Source: Microbacterium sp. LWH13-1.2
GTDB taxonomy: Bacteria; Actinomycetota; Actinomycetes; Actinomycetales; Microbacteriaceae
Reading direction: 5' to 3'
Assembly (NCBI RefSeq): GCF_038397735.1
Contig: NZ_CP151635.1
Span: forward strand, 620,001-684,000
Length of the DNA stretch: 64,000 nt
Part shown: in pieces, positions 16,199 to 25,848 of the stretch
How positions within the stretch are numbered: the first letter of the stretch is position 1
How the letters are laid out: every line of letters starts with the position of its first letter
Made by a program: the position numbers and the translations under genes
Notes under the pieces: model-generated
Database searches by the model: none
What the model was told of the DNA's origin: nothing
What the model saw: only the letters and a program-made list of their open reading frames with translations

Positions 16199-17731
16199 AT
16201 GACCGAGCTCACAGAGGGTGCCGACTACATCGTGATCGGCGCGGGGTCCGCAGGCAGTGCGATCGCACGTCGACTCGTCGATGCGGGGCACAGCGTGCAC
16301 GTGATCGAAGCAGGCTCCGTCGACAGCGATCCGAACATCCACTCGCCGCAGGGGTGGCCGGGGCTGCTGATGTCGCCGAACGACTGGGCGGTCATGACGA
16401 CACCGCAGGAGCACCTCGGCGGGCGGGTCCTCTACTGGCCTCGGGGCAAGACGCTCGGCGGATCGAGCTCTCTGAACGGCATGATCTACATGCGCGGTGA
16501 CCGTCGTGACTACGACGGCTGGGCGGCGCAGGGCGCGAGCGGCTGGTCATGGGAGGACGTCCTCCCGTACTTCCGCCGATCGGAGGATCATGTCGACGGC
16601 GCCGACGAGTTCCATGGAGCCGGTGGTCCGCTGCCTGTGGAGCGGATCCCTGCAGACAAGCGGCATCCGCTCGCGGCGGCGTTCGTCGAGGCGTCGGTGG
16701 CGAGCGGCATCCCGCGCACCGAGGACTTCAACCGCGAGAGCCTCGACGGGGCCGGGTTCAACCACACGACGACCAAGGACGGCAGGCGGGCATCGGCGTG
16801 GCAGTCGTTCGTGGCGCCGATCCTGGGGCACGAGGCACTGGCCGTGACCCCGAACGCGCTGGTCGACAGGATTCTCGTCGAGGACGGCAGAGCGGTCGGC
16901 GTCGAGTACGAGGTCGACGGGGTCCGTCACCTCGCGAAAGCGCGGCGCGAGATCGTGCTGTCCGGCGGAGCGATAGGCTCGCCGGCCGTGCTGCTGCGCT
17001 CGGGCATCGGACCCCGGGGTGATCTCGAGCAGCTGGGAATCGAGGTCGTCGCCGACATCCCGGGCGTGGGGGAGAACCTCCACGACCACCTGCTCGTCAG
17101 CGTGCTGTACGACGCCCTCGACGCGGTGGCCCCGCCGCAGTGGAACCTGCTCGAGAGTCAGCTGTATGCCCGCTCGAGTGTCGTGGCCGGCGATGACGCT
17201 CCCGACCTGCAGCCGCTGTTCATCCATGTGCCGTATCCGACGGACGGCGGAGCCGCACCCGCGCAGGGGTACACGATCGCCGCCGGAATCGTCCGGCCCC
17301 ACTCGCGAGGCACTGTGCGATTGGCGGCTGCAGAGCCCTCGGTCGCGCCTCTCGTCGATCCGAACGTGTTCGCCGACGAGCGGGATCTCGAGGCGATGGT
17401 CGACGCGATCGAGTTGGTCCGCGCGATCGGCGGTCGCGACGAGTTCGCGCCCTTCCGGGCCTCCGAGTTCGCTCCGGGGGAGAACGTCACGACCCGCGAC
17501 GAGCTGCGCGATTTCGCCCGGCGCACCGTCGGGACCTATCACCACCAGGTCGGGACGTGCCGGATGGGGGTCGATGAGCTCGCGGTCGTCGACCCGCAGC
17601 TGCGGGTCAGGGGCATCGCCGGGCTCCGAGTGGCCGACGCGTCGGTGATGCCGTCCGTTCCGAGCGCGAACACGAACGCACCCTCGATCATGATCGGCGA
17701 GCGCGCGGCGGACCTGCTGCTTGCCGAGTAG
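16199..17731 (+). CDS. GMC-family FAD oxidoreductase
   Basis: This 510-aa flavoprotein is of the glucose-methanol-choline family, oxidising an alcohol. It has the N-terminal ADP-binding GAGSAGSAIARRL, the PRGKTLGGSSSLNGMIYMRG signature, the second GMC signature at GGAIGSPAVLLRSGIGP, and a C-terminal catalytic pair region with His448/His449 (TYHHQVGTCRMG) and PSANTNAPSIMIGERAA. The substrate cannot be told from sequence; choline dehydrogenase is only one option. ATG (or GTG three bases earlier) follows AGAGAGG. The stop is two bases from that of the convergent iclR-type gene. Confidence 0.88.
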   Translation: MTELTEGADYIVIGAGSAGSAIARRLVDAGHSVHVIEAGSVDSDPNIHSPQGWPGLLMSPNDWAVMTTPQEHLGGRVLYWPRGKTLGGSSSLNGMIYMRGDRRDYDGWAAQGASGWSWEDVLPYFRRSEDHVDGADEFHGAGGPLPVERIPADKRHPLAAAFVEASVASGIPRTEDFNRESLDGAGFNHTTTKDGRRASAWQSFVAPILGHEALAVTPNALVDRILVEDGRAVGVEYEVDGVRHLAKARREIVLSGGAIGSPAVLLRSGIGPRGDLEQLGIEVVADIPGVGENLHDHLLVSVLYDALDAVAPPQWNLLESQLYARSSVVAGDDAPDLQPLFIHVPYPTDGGAAPAQGYTIAAGIVRPHSRGTVRLAAAEPSVAPLVDPNVFADERDLEAMVDAIELVRAIGGRDEFAPFRASEFAPGENVTTRDELRDFARRTVGTYHHQVGTCRMGVDELAVVDPQLRVRGIAGLRVADASVMPSVPSANTNAPSIMIGERAADLLLAE

Positions 17732-17732
17732 G

Positions 17733-18500
17733 TCAGTCGTCCGCGGGGGCGACGCGCGGCGGCCATGACGTCGCGCCGAGCTCCCGCGAGATGTTCCGCG
17801 CGGTCTCTCGCAGCGCGTGGAGCACGGCATCCGAGGCGGGAGCGTGCGACGTCGGCATCACGACCGCGACCGCCGCGACGATGTCGTTCGAGGAGTCGGC
17901 CACGGGCGCCGCGATCGACGACTCGCCGAGCACGGCCTCGTCGACCTCGGTGGCGCTGCCGCGTTCGGCGATCACCGGCAGCTCCATGATCAGACGGGCG
18001 ACATCGGTGATGGTGTCTCCGGTGAGGCTGGGCAGCGGGCGCTCGAAGACCGTGCGCTGGAAGCCGAGATCGTGCGCGAGCAGAACCTTCCCCATCGCGG
18101 AGGCGTGAGCGGGGATGGCGACGCCGGTCTCGAGCATCTGCTGGCTGTCGTCGGGGCGTAGGTCGTGGTGGATGACGAGGACCTCATGGAAATGCGGCGC
18201 ACCGAGTCGCACGGGCAGGTTCGTCCGGCGCGCGAGCTCCTGCGTCCACCGCATGGCGCGCGCCCTGACATCGAGGGTGTCGAGGTACACGTTGCTCAGG
18301 CGCAGCAGCGTCGGGCCGAGCATGTAGCGCTGCCCTCCGCGCTCCTTCGCGACAAGTCCATGCTCGCGCAGGGACTTGACGATGCCGTGCACGGTCGACG
18401 GAGGGAGATTCAGTGCGAGAGCGAGATCGGTGATGCCGAGGTGACGCGCTCCCTGCAGCAGTTCGAGCACTTTGGCTGCGCGATCGATGGCCTGGATCAC
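17733..18500 (-). CDS. IclR-family regulator
   Basis: The product has 255 aa with an N-terminal winged helix (residues 1-65; LGITDLALALNLPPSTVHGIVKSL) and a C-terminal IclR effector domain (ASAMGKVLLA, ALGESSIAAPVADSSNDIVAAVAV-like region). The GTG start has GGAGG upstream. It is divergent from dhaK-dhaL-dhaM across a gap with a good promoter and two inverted repeats. It is therefore the likely regulator of the dihydroxyacetone kinase operon, in the manner of GylR-type IclR proteins of glycerol metabolism. Confidence 0.88.
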   Translation of the reverse strand: MIQAIDRAAKVLELLQGARHLGITDLALALNLPPSTVHGIVKSLREHGLVAKERGGQRYMLGPTLLRLSNVYLDTLDVRARAMRWTQELARRTNLPVRLGAPHFHEVLVIHHDLRPDDSQQMLETGVAIPAHASAMGKVLLAHDLGFQRTVFERPLPSLTGDTITDVARLIMELPVIAERGSATEVDEAVLGESSIAAPVADSSNDIVAAVAVVMPTSHAPASDAVLHALRETARNISRELGATSWPPRVAPADD

Positions 18501-18560
18501 AGCGGCTCCTCCCTCCGGTCGTCGTCGAGCCGGGCGGTCTCGTCGGCCGCCAGGTAGATC

Positions 18561-18624
18561 TTGACAACTCGACTGCGCCCGAGCATATTCGACATTGACG
18601 AACAACTTTCCAATATTGCGAAAG
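18561..18624 (+). promoter_or_regulatory. dhaK promoter with two candidate IclR operators
   Basis: TTGACA (18561-18566) and CATATT (18584-18589) are separated by 17 bases, a good sigma-70-type promoter. Just downstream are TTCG-N7-CGAA (18588-18602), which overlaps the -10, and CTTTC-N9-GAAAG (18606-18624), whose centre contains the palindrome CAATATTG. Both repeats sit where a repressor would block dhaK transcription. Confidence 0.6.
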
Positions 18625-18657
18625 ATCGCCACCGCAGAGATCAAGGGAGATCGAACG

Positions 18658-19646
<989 letters not shown>

Positions 19647-19650
<4 letters not shown>

Positions 19651-20312
19651 TGGCGGGCGTCGACACGGCAGCACTCATCGACTGGATGCACCGCTTCCGC
19701 GACGTGATCGCGGAGAAGCGCGGGTGGCTCACCGAACTCGACTCGGCGATCGGTGACGCCGATCACGGCGCGAACATGTCGAGAGGAATGGATGCGGTCG
19801 TCGCGAAGCTCGCCTCGGGAGCTCCGGACACAGTGGACGAGCTGCTCAAAGCGGTGGGCATGACACTGGTGAGCTCCGTCGGCGGCGCGAGCGGCCCGCT
19901 CTACGGAACGCTGTTCCTGCGCATGGGGATGGCCGCGGGGCCCCTGACCGAGCTCGACGCCTCGGCGCTCGCCGCCTCGATACGGGCCGGACTCGACGGG
20001 ATCGTCGCTCGCGGCAAGGCCGAGGCCGGAGACAAGACCATGTTCGACGCGATGGCTCCGGCGGTCGACGCTCTCGATGAGGCGCTCGCCGGTGGAGCAG
20101 ACCTCGGGGCGGCGACGGCGGCCGCGGCGACGGCTGCTGCTGCGGGCCGGGATGCCACCGAACCTCTCGTCGCCCGCAAGGGACGCGCGAGCTACCTGGG
20201 CGAGCGCAGTGCGGGGCACCTCGACCCGGGCGCCGCATCGACCACGCTGCTGTTCGAGACGCTCGCGCAGACCACCGCGCAGAGTGCCTCACAGGCCGCG
20301 GAATCGTCCTGA
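19647..20312 (+). CDS. dhaL: DhaL, ADP-binding subunit of dihydroxyacetone kinase
   Basis: DhaL carries a tightly bound ADP that is phosphorylated by DhaM and then donates phosphate to dihydroxyacetone on DhaK. The product has 221 aa, with the Mg-ADP loop [15 protein letters not shown] (Asp37, Asp39, His40) and [12 protein letters not shown]. The C-terminus ends in [10 protein letters not shown]. The ATG lies in an ATGA overlap with dhaK and the stop shares one base with the dhaM ATG, so the three genes are translated as a unit. Confidence 0.94.
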
Positions 20313-22852
20313 TGATCGGTATCGTCGCCGTCTCCCACAGCGCTCGACTCGGGGAGGCGGCGCTGGAGCTCGCCCTGCAGATGGTTCAGGGCGGGGGAGT
20401 GCGCGTACAGGTCGCGGCCGGTGCGGGATCGGATGCCGACGGCACGCCCGTCCTCGGCACGGACGCGGTCGCAGTGGCCGCGGCGATCGACGACCTCGCG
20501 GCGGACTGCGACGGGGTGCTCGTGCTGATGGACCTGGGGTCTGCGGTGCTCAGCGCCGAGCTCGCGCTCGAGCTGCGGATGAGCGACGTGCCGGTGCGCC
20601 TGGCGCCAGCGCCCTTCGTGGAAGGACTGCTCGCGGCGGTCGTGTCGGCTGCGGCGGGAGGATCGCTCGACGTCGTCGCGCAGGAGGCCTCGGCCTCACT
20701 CGGGGCGAAGACCGGTCAGCTCGGCGACGCGAACGCCGGTGACGAGGATCACACTCCTTCTGCGCGCGGTGCCAGCGAGCACGGCACCGATGCATTCTCC
20801 GTCGAGTCGGGTGCGTCTGGCCGGCCGGGTGCCGTCGTGCGCGTGGTGACCGTGAGGAATCCCCTCGGCATCCACGCACGTCCGGCCGCGCTCATCGCCG
20901 AGACGTCGGCGGGCGCCGATGTGCGACTTCGCAAGCTGCCGGACGGACCCGATGCCGCCGCTGCGAGCCTCTCCCGACTTCTGATCCTCGGTGCTCGCCA
21001 GGGCGACGACGTCGAGCTGTCTGCGACCGGGGTCGGCGCAGACGGTGTCGTCGAGCGTCTCGCGGCTCTCTTCGACGACGGGTTCGGCGAGGGATCCACC
21101 GAGGTTCCGGAGTCTCCGGTGGCGGCAACGACGCCGTCGGTCGAGACGGAGACCCAGGCTTCATCGCCGATCGCGCCGGGAACCGTGCTGCGCGGGAGGG
21201 GAGTGAGCGGCGGACGGGTCGCGGCCCCGGCGGTGCTCCTCGCCGCTCCACTCGACGAGCCCGATGCGAGCGAGATCGTCGCGCCGGATGACCGTGAGAG
21301 CGAGGTGTCCGCGATCGAGTGGGCCGCTGTGGCGGTGGCCGATCAGCTGCGTGCGCGCACGTCGACCGCGACCGGGGAAGCGCGGGCGATCCTCGATGCG
21401 TCGCGTCTGCTCGCCTCCGACCCGGAGCTCGTGGCGGAGGCCTCGGCGCTCGTCCGGATCAAGGGGCGCACAGCGGCGCGCGCAGTGTGGGAGACCGCGG
21501 TCTCGCACGAGCAGGGCCTCGCGGCACTCGGCGGGCGGATGGCCGAGCGGGCGGCAGACATCCGCGACGTCCGTGATCGCATCATCGCGGAGATCCTCGA
21601 GGTCGACGTCCCCGGCGTCCCTGAGCGTGAGGAGCCGTTCGTGCTGGTGGCCGTCGATCTCGCCCCGGCTGACACCGCCGCCCTCGAGGGAGGCCGCTGC
21701 GTCGGGTTGGTGACCGAGCAGGGTGGTCCCACCTCGCACACCGCGATCATCGCGCGCTCTCTGGGAATACCTGCCGTGGTCGGGGTGGTCGGTGCGGCCG
21801 GGATCACCCCCGATGCCGTCGTGCTGGTCGACGGCGACCGTGGCACCGTGGAGGTCGAACCTGACCCGGCACGCGCCGAGGCGGCGAAGGGCGAAGCGGT
21901 CGTCGTGCCTTTCCACGGAGAGGGCATGCTCGCCGACGGGCACCGCATCCGTCTGCTCGCGAACGTCGGGGGAGCCGCCGAGGCGGTGACCGCCTCGGCC
22001 GCCGGAGCGGAGGGCATCGGGCTGTTCCGCACCGAGTTCTGCTTCCTCGACCGGGCCGATGCGCCATCGATCGATGAACAGGTGGCGGCCTACCGCGGTG
22101 TCCTCGCAGCGTTCCCCGGTCGTCGGGTCGTCGTGCGCACGCTCGATGCGGGCAGCGACAAGCCCCTGCCGTTCGCGAACGCGGATCACGAGGACAATCC
22201 CGCTCTGGGAGTTCGCGGCCTGCGCATCGCCCGACGGTCGCCCGCGCTGCTCGACGATCAGCTGCAGGCGCTGGCACGGGCAGCCGAGGCGGAATCGGCG
22301 ATCGTCGAGGTCATGGCGCCGATGGTGGCCACGGTCGATGAGGCGCGTGCCTTCGCCGAGAGCGCCCGTGCTGTCGGGCTCATGACGGTCGGCGTGATGA
22401 TCGAGACGCCCTCGGCGGCGCTGCTCGCCTCGGAGCTGCTCGAGGTCGTCGACTTCGTCAGTCTCGGCACCAACGACCTCGCCCAGTACACGCTGGCGGC
22501 GGATCGCCTGCTCGCCGAGCTCGGTGACCTGAACGATCCGTGGCAGCCTGCCGTCCTGCGCCTCATCGGAGCGGTCGGTGCAGCCGGGCGCACGTGGGAC
22601 CTTCCGGTCGGAGTGTGCGGCGAGGCCGCTGCGGACCCCGCGCTCGCAGCGGTGCTCGTCGGCCTCGGCGTCACCTCGCTCTCGATGACGCCGCGGGCGC
22701 TGGGTCGTGTGGCCGCAGCACTCGAGGCCGTCACCGACGCGCAGTGTCGGGCGGTGGCGGAGGCGGTGCTGAAGGCGGCGACCGCTGCGGACGCGCGCGC
22801 GGCGGCGGTCATGATCCTCGGATCCGAGAGCGTCGGCGGGCCGGTCGCGTGA
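20312..22852 (+). CDS. dhaM: DhaM-HPr-Enzyme I fusion phosphotransferase
   Basis: This phosphoryl carrier re-phosphorylates DhaL-ADP with PEP. The 846 aa hold three modules in series. The first is an EIIA-Man-like DhaM domain (1-130, phospho-His9 in AVSHSARLG). The second is an HPr domain (about 172-262, His188 in NPLGIHARPAA). The third is a full Enzyme I (about 285-846), with His476 in GGPTSHTAIIARS, the PEP-binding GLFRTEF and SLGTNDLAQY, and Cys769 in VGVCGEAAAD. E. coli DhaM has a truncated EI; here the PEP-binding half is complete, so the protein may work without general PTS enzymes. Confidence 0.93.
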   Translation: MIGIVAVSHSARLGEAALELALQMVQGGGVRVQVAAGAGSDADGTPVLGTDAVAVAAAIDDLAADCDGVLVLMDLGSAVLSAELALELRMSDVPVRLAPAPFVEGLLAAVVSAAAGGSLDVVAQEASASLGAKTGQLGDANAGDEDHTPSARGASEHGTDAFSVESGASGRPGAVVRVVTVRNPLGIHARPAALIAETSAGADVRLRKLPDGPDAAAASLSRLLILGARQGDDVELSATGVGADGVVERLAALFDDGFGEGSTEVPESPVAATTPSVETETQASSPIAPGTVLRGRGVSGGRVAAPAVLLAAPLDEPDASEIVAPDDRESEVSAIEWAAVAVADQLRARTSTATGEARAILDASRLLASDPELVAEASALVRIKGRTAARAVWETAVSHEQGLAALGGRMAERAADIRDVRDRIIAEILEVDVPGVPEREEPFVLVAVDLAPADTAALEGGRCVGLVTEQGGPTSHTAIIARSLGIPAVVGVVGAAGITPDAVVLVDGDRGTVEVEPDPARAEAAKGEAVVVPFHGEGMLADGHRIRLLANVGGAAEAVTASAAGAEGIGLFRTEFCFLDRADAPSIDEQVAAYRGVLAAFPGRRVVVRTLDAGSDKPLPFANADHEDNPALGVRGLRIARRSPALLDDQLQALARAAEAESAIVEVMAPMVATVDEARAFAESARAVGLMTVGVMIETPSAALLASELLEVVDFVSLGTNDLAQYTLAADRLLAELGDLNDPWQPAVLRLIGAVGAAGRTWDLPVGVCGEAAADPALAAVLVGLGVTSLSMTPRALGRVAAALEAVTDAQCRAVAEAVLKAATAADARAAAVMILGSESVGGPVA

Positions 22853-22870
22853 GCGACCGGCCCGCCGACG
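22831..22870. terminator. 18-bp hairpin spanning the dhaM stop codon
   Basis: CGTCGGCGGG plus CCGGTCGC (22831-22848) pairs perfectly with GCGACCGG plus CCCGCCGACG (22853-22870). The four-base loop is GTGA, and the TGA is the dhaM stop. The left arm encodes the last residues of the protein. No T-run follows. It lies between convergent dhaM and an MFS gene. Confidence 0.75.
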
Positions 22871-22889
22871 GGATCTGTCGAGGTGCCGC

Positions 22890-24209
22890 TCAGGCGTGCA
22901 GGTCGATGCCCTTCGTCTCCTTCACGATCGATACGGCGATGAGGGAGATCACCGCCGTGATGGCGATGTAGACGCCGATGGTCCACGCCGCCTGGAACTG
23001 GTTCATCAGAGCCTCCGCGATCATCGGTGCGAACGCTCCGCCGAGGATGGCACCGAGCGCGTATCCGATCGAGACGCCCGAGTAACGGACGTTGGCGGGG
23101 AACATCTCGGCGTAGAGGGCCGCCTGCGGACCGTACGAGAGTCCGAGGGCGAACGTCATGACGAACAGCGCGACGAAGTACCAGAGGATGTTCGCCGTGT
23201 CGATCAGGAACCACATCGGAACCGCCCAGAGCGCGAGCGCGACATACCCGATCTGGAAGGTGCGTACCCGACCGAGGCGATCGGAGAGGTGGCCGCCCCA
23301 CAGAGTGAAGATGAGCCATCCGAAGGATGCGAGGGTCGTGGCCAGCAGCACGGGAGGACGCTCCATGCCGAGGGCTGTGACGGCGTAGGTGGCGAAGAAC
23401 GCGATGAGCAGGTAGCCGGCGGCGTTGTTGCCGATGAAGATGAGTGCGGTGAGCACGACCTGCTTGGTGTTCTTTCGGAACAGACGCCCGAGCGGTGCCG
23501 ACGCCTCCTGCCGGCGACGGCGGAGATCCTCGAAGACCGGGCTCTCATCGACCGCGCGCCTGATCACGTAGCCGACGGCGATCAGCACGATCGAGAGCAG
23601 GAACGGGATGCGCCATCCCCAGGCGAGGAATGCTTCGGGTGACATCGAGCTCGTCAGCACCCAGAGCGTCGCTGTGGCGAGGATCATGCCGATCGGGACG
23701 CCGATCTGCGGGAACGCGCCGAAGAGCCCCCGACGGGTGGTCGGGGCGTGCTCGACGGCCATCAGTGCTGCCCCGCCCCATTCACCACCGGCCGAGAAGC
23801 CCTGCAGGATGCGGAGCACGATGAGCAGGATCGGCGCGGCGACGCCGATCGCCGCGTAGGTCGGAAGCAGGCCGATCAGGGAGGTGGAGAGCCCCATCAT
23901 CACGAGGGTGAACACCAGCATCCTCTTGCGACCCAGCTTGTCGCCCAGGTGCCCGGCGACGATGGCTCCGAGTGGACGGAAGAGGAAGGAGATCCCGATG
24001 GTGGCGAATGACAGGATCTGCGCGAAGCCCTTGTTCTCCTCGGCGATAGGGGCGAGGAACAACGGGGCGAGCACGAGGCCGGCGGCTTGCGCGTAGATGA
24101 AGAAGTCGTACCACTCGATCGAGGTGCCGACGAGAGTGCTGGCGAGAACCCGCCGTTCCTCTGCGGGCATCCGGGTGGTCGAGCTGCGTGCGGATACTGC
24201 TGACGTCAT
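22890..24209 (-). CDS. MFS transporter of the metabolite:H+ symporter type, PaaR-linked
   Basis: This 439-aa, 12-helix major facilitator has MHS-subfamily marks: IEWYDFFIYAQAAGLVLAPLF after a short cytoplasmic N-terminus, FRPLGAIVAGHLGDKLGRK between helices 2 and 3, and LQGFSAGGEWGGAALM. MHS members carry carboxylates such as shikimate, benzoate derivatives, citrate or proline. I chose the ATG with GGAG eight bases upstream; an upstream in-frame start would overlap the operator. The PaaR-type operator 52-74 bases upstream suggests uptake of phenylacetate or a related acid. Confidence 0.88.
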   Translation of the reverse strand: MTSAVSARSSTTRMPAEERRVLASTLVGTSIEWYDFFIYAQAAGLVLAPLFLAPIAEENKGFAQILSFATIGISFLFRPLGAIVAGHLGDKLGRKRMLVFTLVMMGLSTSLIGLLPTYAAIGVAAPILLIVLRILQGFSAGGEWGGAALMAVEHAPTTRRGLFGAFPQIGVPIGMILATATLWVLTSSMSPEAFLAWGWRIPFLLSIVLIAVGYVIRRAVDESPVFEDLRRRRQEASAPLGRLFRKNTKQVVLTALIFIGNNAAGYLLIAFFATYAVTALGMERPPVLLATTLASFGWLIFTLWGGHLSDRLGRVRTFQIGYVALALWAVPMWFLIDTANILWYFVALFVMTFALGLSYGPQAALYAEMFPANVRYSGVSIGYALGAILGGAFAPMIAEALMNQFQAAWTIGVYIAITAVISLIAVSIVKETKGIDLHA

Positions 24210-24261
24210 GCGAACTCCATTGTTCTGCGGTGGGGGAGAGCGACTAACCATCGCCCGGGTC

Positions 24262-24283
24262 ACTTACCGAATGATCGGTCAGT
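24262..24283. promoter_or_regulatory. PaaR-type operator in front of the MFS gene
   Basis: The left arm is ACTTACCG and the right arm CGGTCAGT, with 6 bases between. This matches 15 of 16 fixed positions of the recalled PaaR consensus, the best of the three sites in the window. On the minus strand it begins ACTGACCGATC, like the paaA site. It is 10 kb from the paa genes. Confidence 0.72.
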
Positions 24284-24527
24284 AAAGCGAGAGTAGCGCA
24301 CGCAGGAAGACAGTCCAAGACCCGGGACTCACGGCGGTTGTCCCGATTCTCGGCGCTGGGAGGTGAGATCTGTGGCCTGAGATGGGGATGTATGCAGTGT
24401 GCGGCATGTGATTGCTCACATTCTGATATCGACATGCATGCATCGCTCGTCAGGGCGATCGGAGCGCCCCTAGGCTCCTCGCAGGGGCATCGGATCTCGA
24501 TGTGAAAAGCCAAGCGGAGGGTGTGTC

Positions 24528-25817
24528 ATGCGTGTTCTGAATCAAGGTCGGGGGCGGGTCGTTCTCGGGGTCGTCGGTGTCGGAGCGCTCCTCGCCGGGC
24601 TGACCGCCTGTGCGCCCTCGCCGGAGCCGTCATCATCGTCGTCACCCGCGCCCGAGGCCTCCGCGCCGGAGCCGTACTCGGGACCCGTGGCATTTGTCGG
24701 CGACGAGCTCTCGTGGCTCCTGCCCTCCGCGGACGACATCACCGCCTTGATTCCGTCGGCGAGTGAGGTGAGTACACCCTCCGATGCCCTCGAGCAGACT
24801 TCTGACGGCGGCGGGCCCGAGTTCGCTCCGGCGATCTGCGGCGTGCTCTTCATGGAGCAGAGCCTGGATTCCCTGGGAGCCCGGACGTCATCGTGGTCCA
24901 TGCCGAGCGACACCGAGTACTCGTTCAACAGCATCATCGCCATGCAGTTCGCAGACGAGGCGCACGTCGCCGCGCGGATGGATCAGATAGAGCGGGCAGC
25001 GGCGGAATGCGGCGAGTTCGACTACGACGGGCTCAACACCTTCGAGGCGATCGTCGCGGATGAGCAGGACGGCGTACGTGCGCTGGCGGGAACGATGAAC
25101 GCCGACCCGGCCTCTGAGGGGTGGCGGGTCTTCCACGGGTTCGCCGCAGTCGGCAACACGCTCGTGCACCTGAGGACGTCGCTCCCCGATGCCGCGCCGA
25201 TCGACGCGGCGGCCGCGGCCGAGCTGCTGCAGGCGACCGCGATCGATGCGAAGTCCGATCTCATCGAGAGTCTGACCGAGACCCCTCCGACAGGGGCCAC
25301 CGAGCCGGTCGGCGATGCGTCCACTCCCTGGGCCGAGTGGTCGATCACGGGCCAGGGCGTCGGCCCGATCCGCCTCGGTGAGACGTATGACGACATCGTG
25401 GCGACACTGCCGGATGCTGCGGTGACACCGCCCGCGTACGACGGCGGGCCGTGGGTCTTCGCGAGCCCCGACGGCGCCTCGTCGTTCTCTGCGACAGCGG
25501 TCGACAGCGGATCGGTGGCCGAGATCACCGTCGGGGCCGTATCGGACGAAGAGGACTCCGGAGCGGACGGCGCGACGTCGCCGCACGCGCTCGACGCGCG
25601 GATCGGCGACCCGGTCTCCTCAGCCGTCGCCGCGTTCCCGACCGGGACCCGCGTGCACGTCGTCTCGTCGGGGCAATGGGCCTACTTCGTCGCCGACAGA
25701 GAGGGGCGTCTCCTGATCTTCCACACCACGCGTGAGGACACCGACTCCACGGAGGCCCGGATCATCGGGATCACGACCGCCGACACCACCCTGCGAAGAG
25801 ACCTCACCGTGGAGTGA
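24528..25817 (+). CDS. Secreted lipoprotein of unknown function
   Basis: The product has 429 aa with a clear lipoprotein signal: hydrophobic stretch from residue 11, lipobox LTAC with Cys28, then a Pro/Ser/Glu-rich linker (about 29-48). The mature part seems to have two halves joined near residue 255-275 (TPPTGATEPVGDAS). The first half (50-255) is an alpha/beta-looking region with one pair of cysteines. The second (275-429) has an IRLGETYDDIVATLP-type motif common in exported actinobacterial proteins. It is acidic and probably membrane-anchored on the outer face. It is a single gene with GGAGG before the ATG. Function unknown. Confidence 0.85.
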   Translation: MRVLNQGRGRVVLGVVGVGALLAGLTACAPSPEPSSSSSPAPEASAPEPYSGPVAFVGDELSWLLPSADDITALIPSASEVSTPSDALEQTSDGGGPEFAPAICGVLFMEQSLDSLGARTSSWSMPSDTEYSFNSIIAMQFADEAHVAARMDQIERAAAECGEFDYDGLNTFEAIVADEQDGVRALAGTMNADPASEGWRVFHGFAAVGNTLVHLRTSLPDAAPIDAAAAAELLQATAIDAKSDLIESLTETPPTGATEPVGDASTPWAEWSITGQGVGPIRLGETYDDIVATLPDAAVTPPAYDGGPWVFASPDGASSFSATAVDSGSVAEITVGAVSDEEDSGADGATSPHALDARIGDPVSSAVAAFPTGTRVHVVSSGQWAYFVADREGRLLIFHTTREDTDSTEARIIGITTADTTLRRDLTVE

Positions 25818-25822
25818 GGTGG

Positions 25823-25848
25823 GAGGGCGCCGGATCCCGGCGGCCCTC
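25823..25848. terminator. Imperfect hairpin between lipoprotein and E2 genes
   Basis: GAGGGCGCCGG (25823-25833) pairs with CCGGC-G-GCCCTC (25837-25848) with one bulged G and a 3-base loop. It overlaps the bkdC stop. Confidence 0.5.

Noticed and set aside
24434..24443. Palindrome ATGCATGCAT before the lipoprotein gene
   Set aside because: Short and self-complementary by simple alternation; no second copy or placement that supports an operator.
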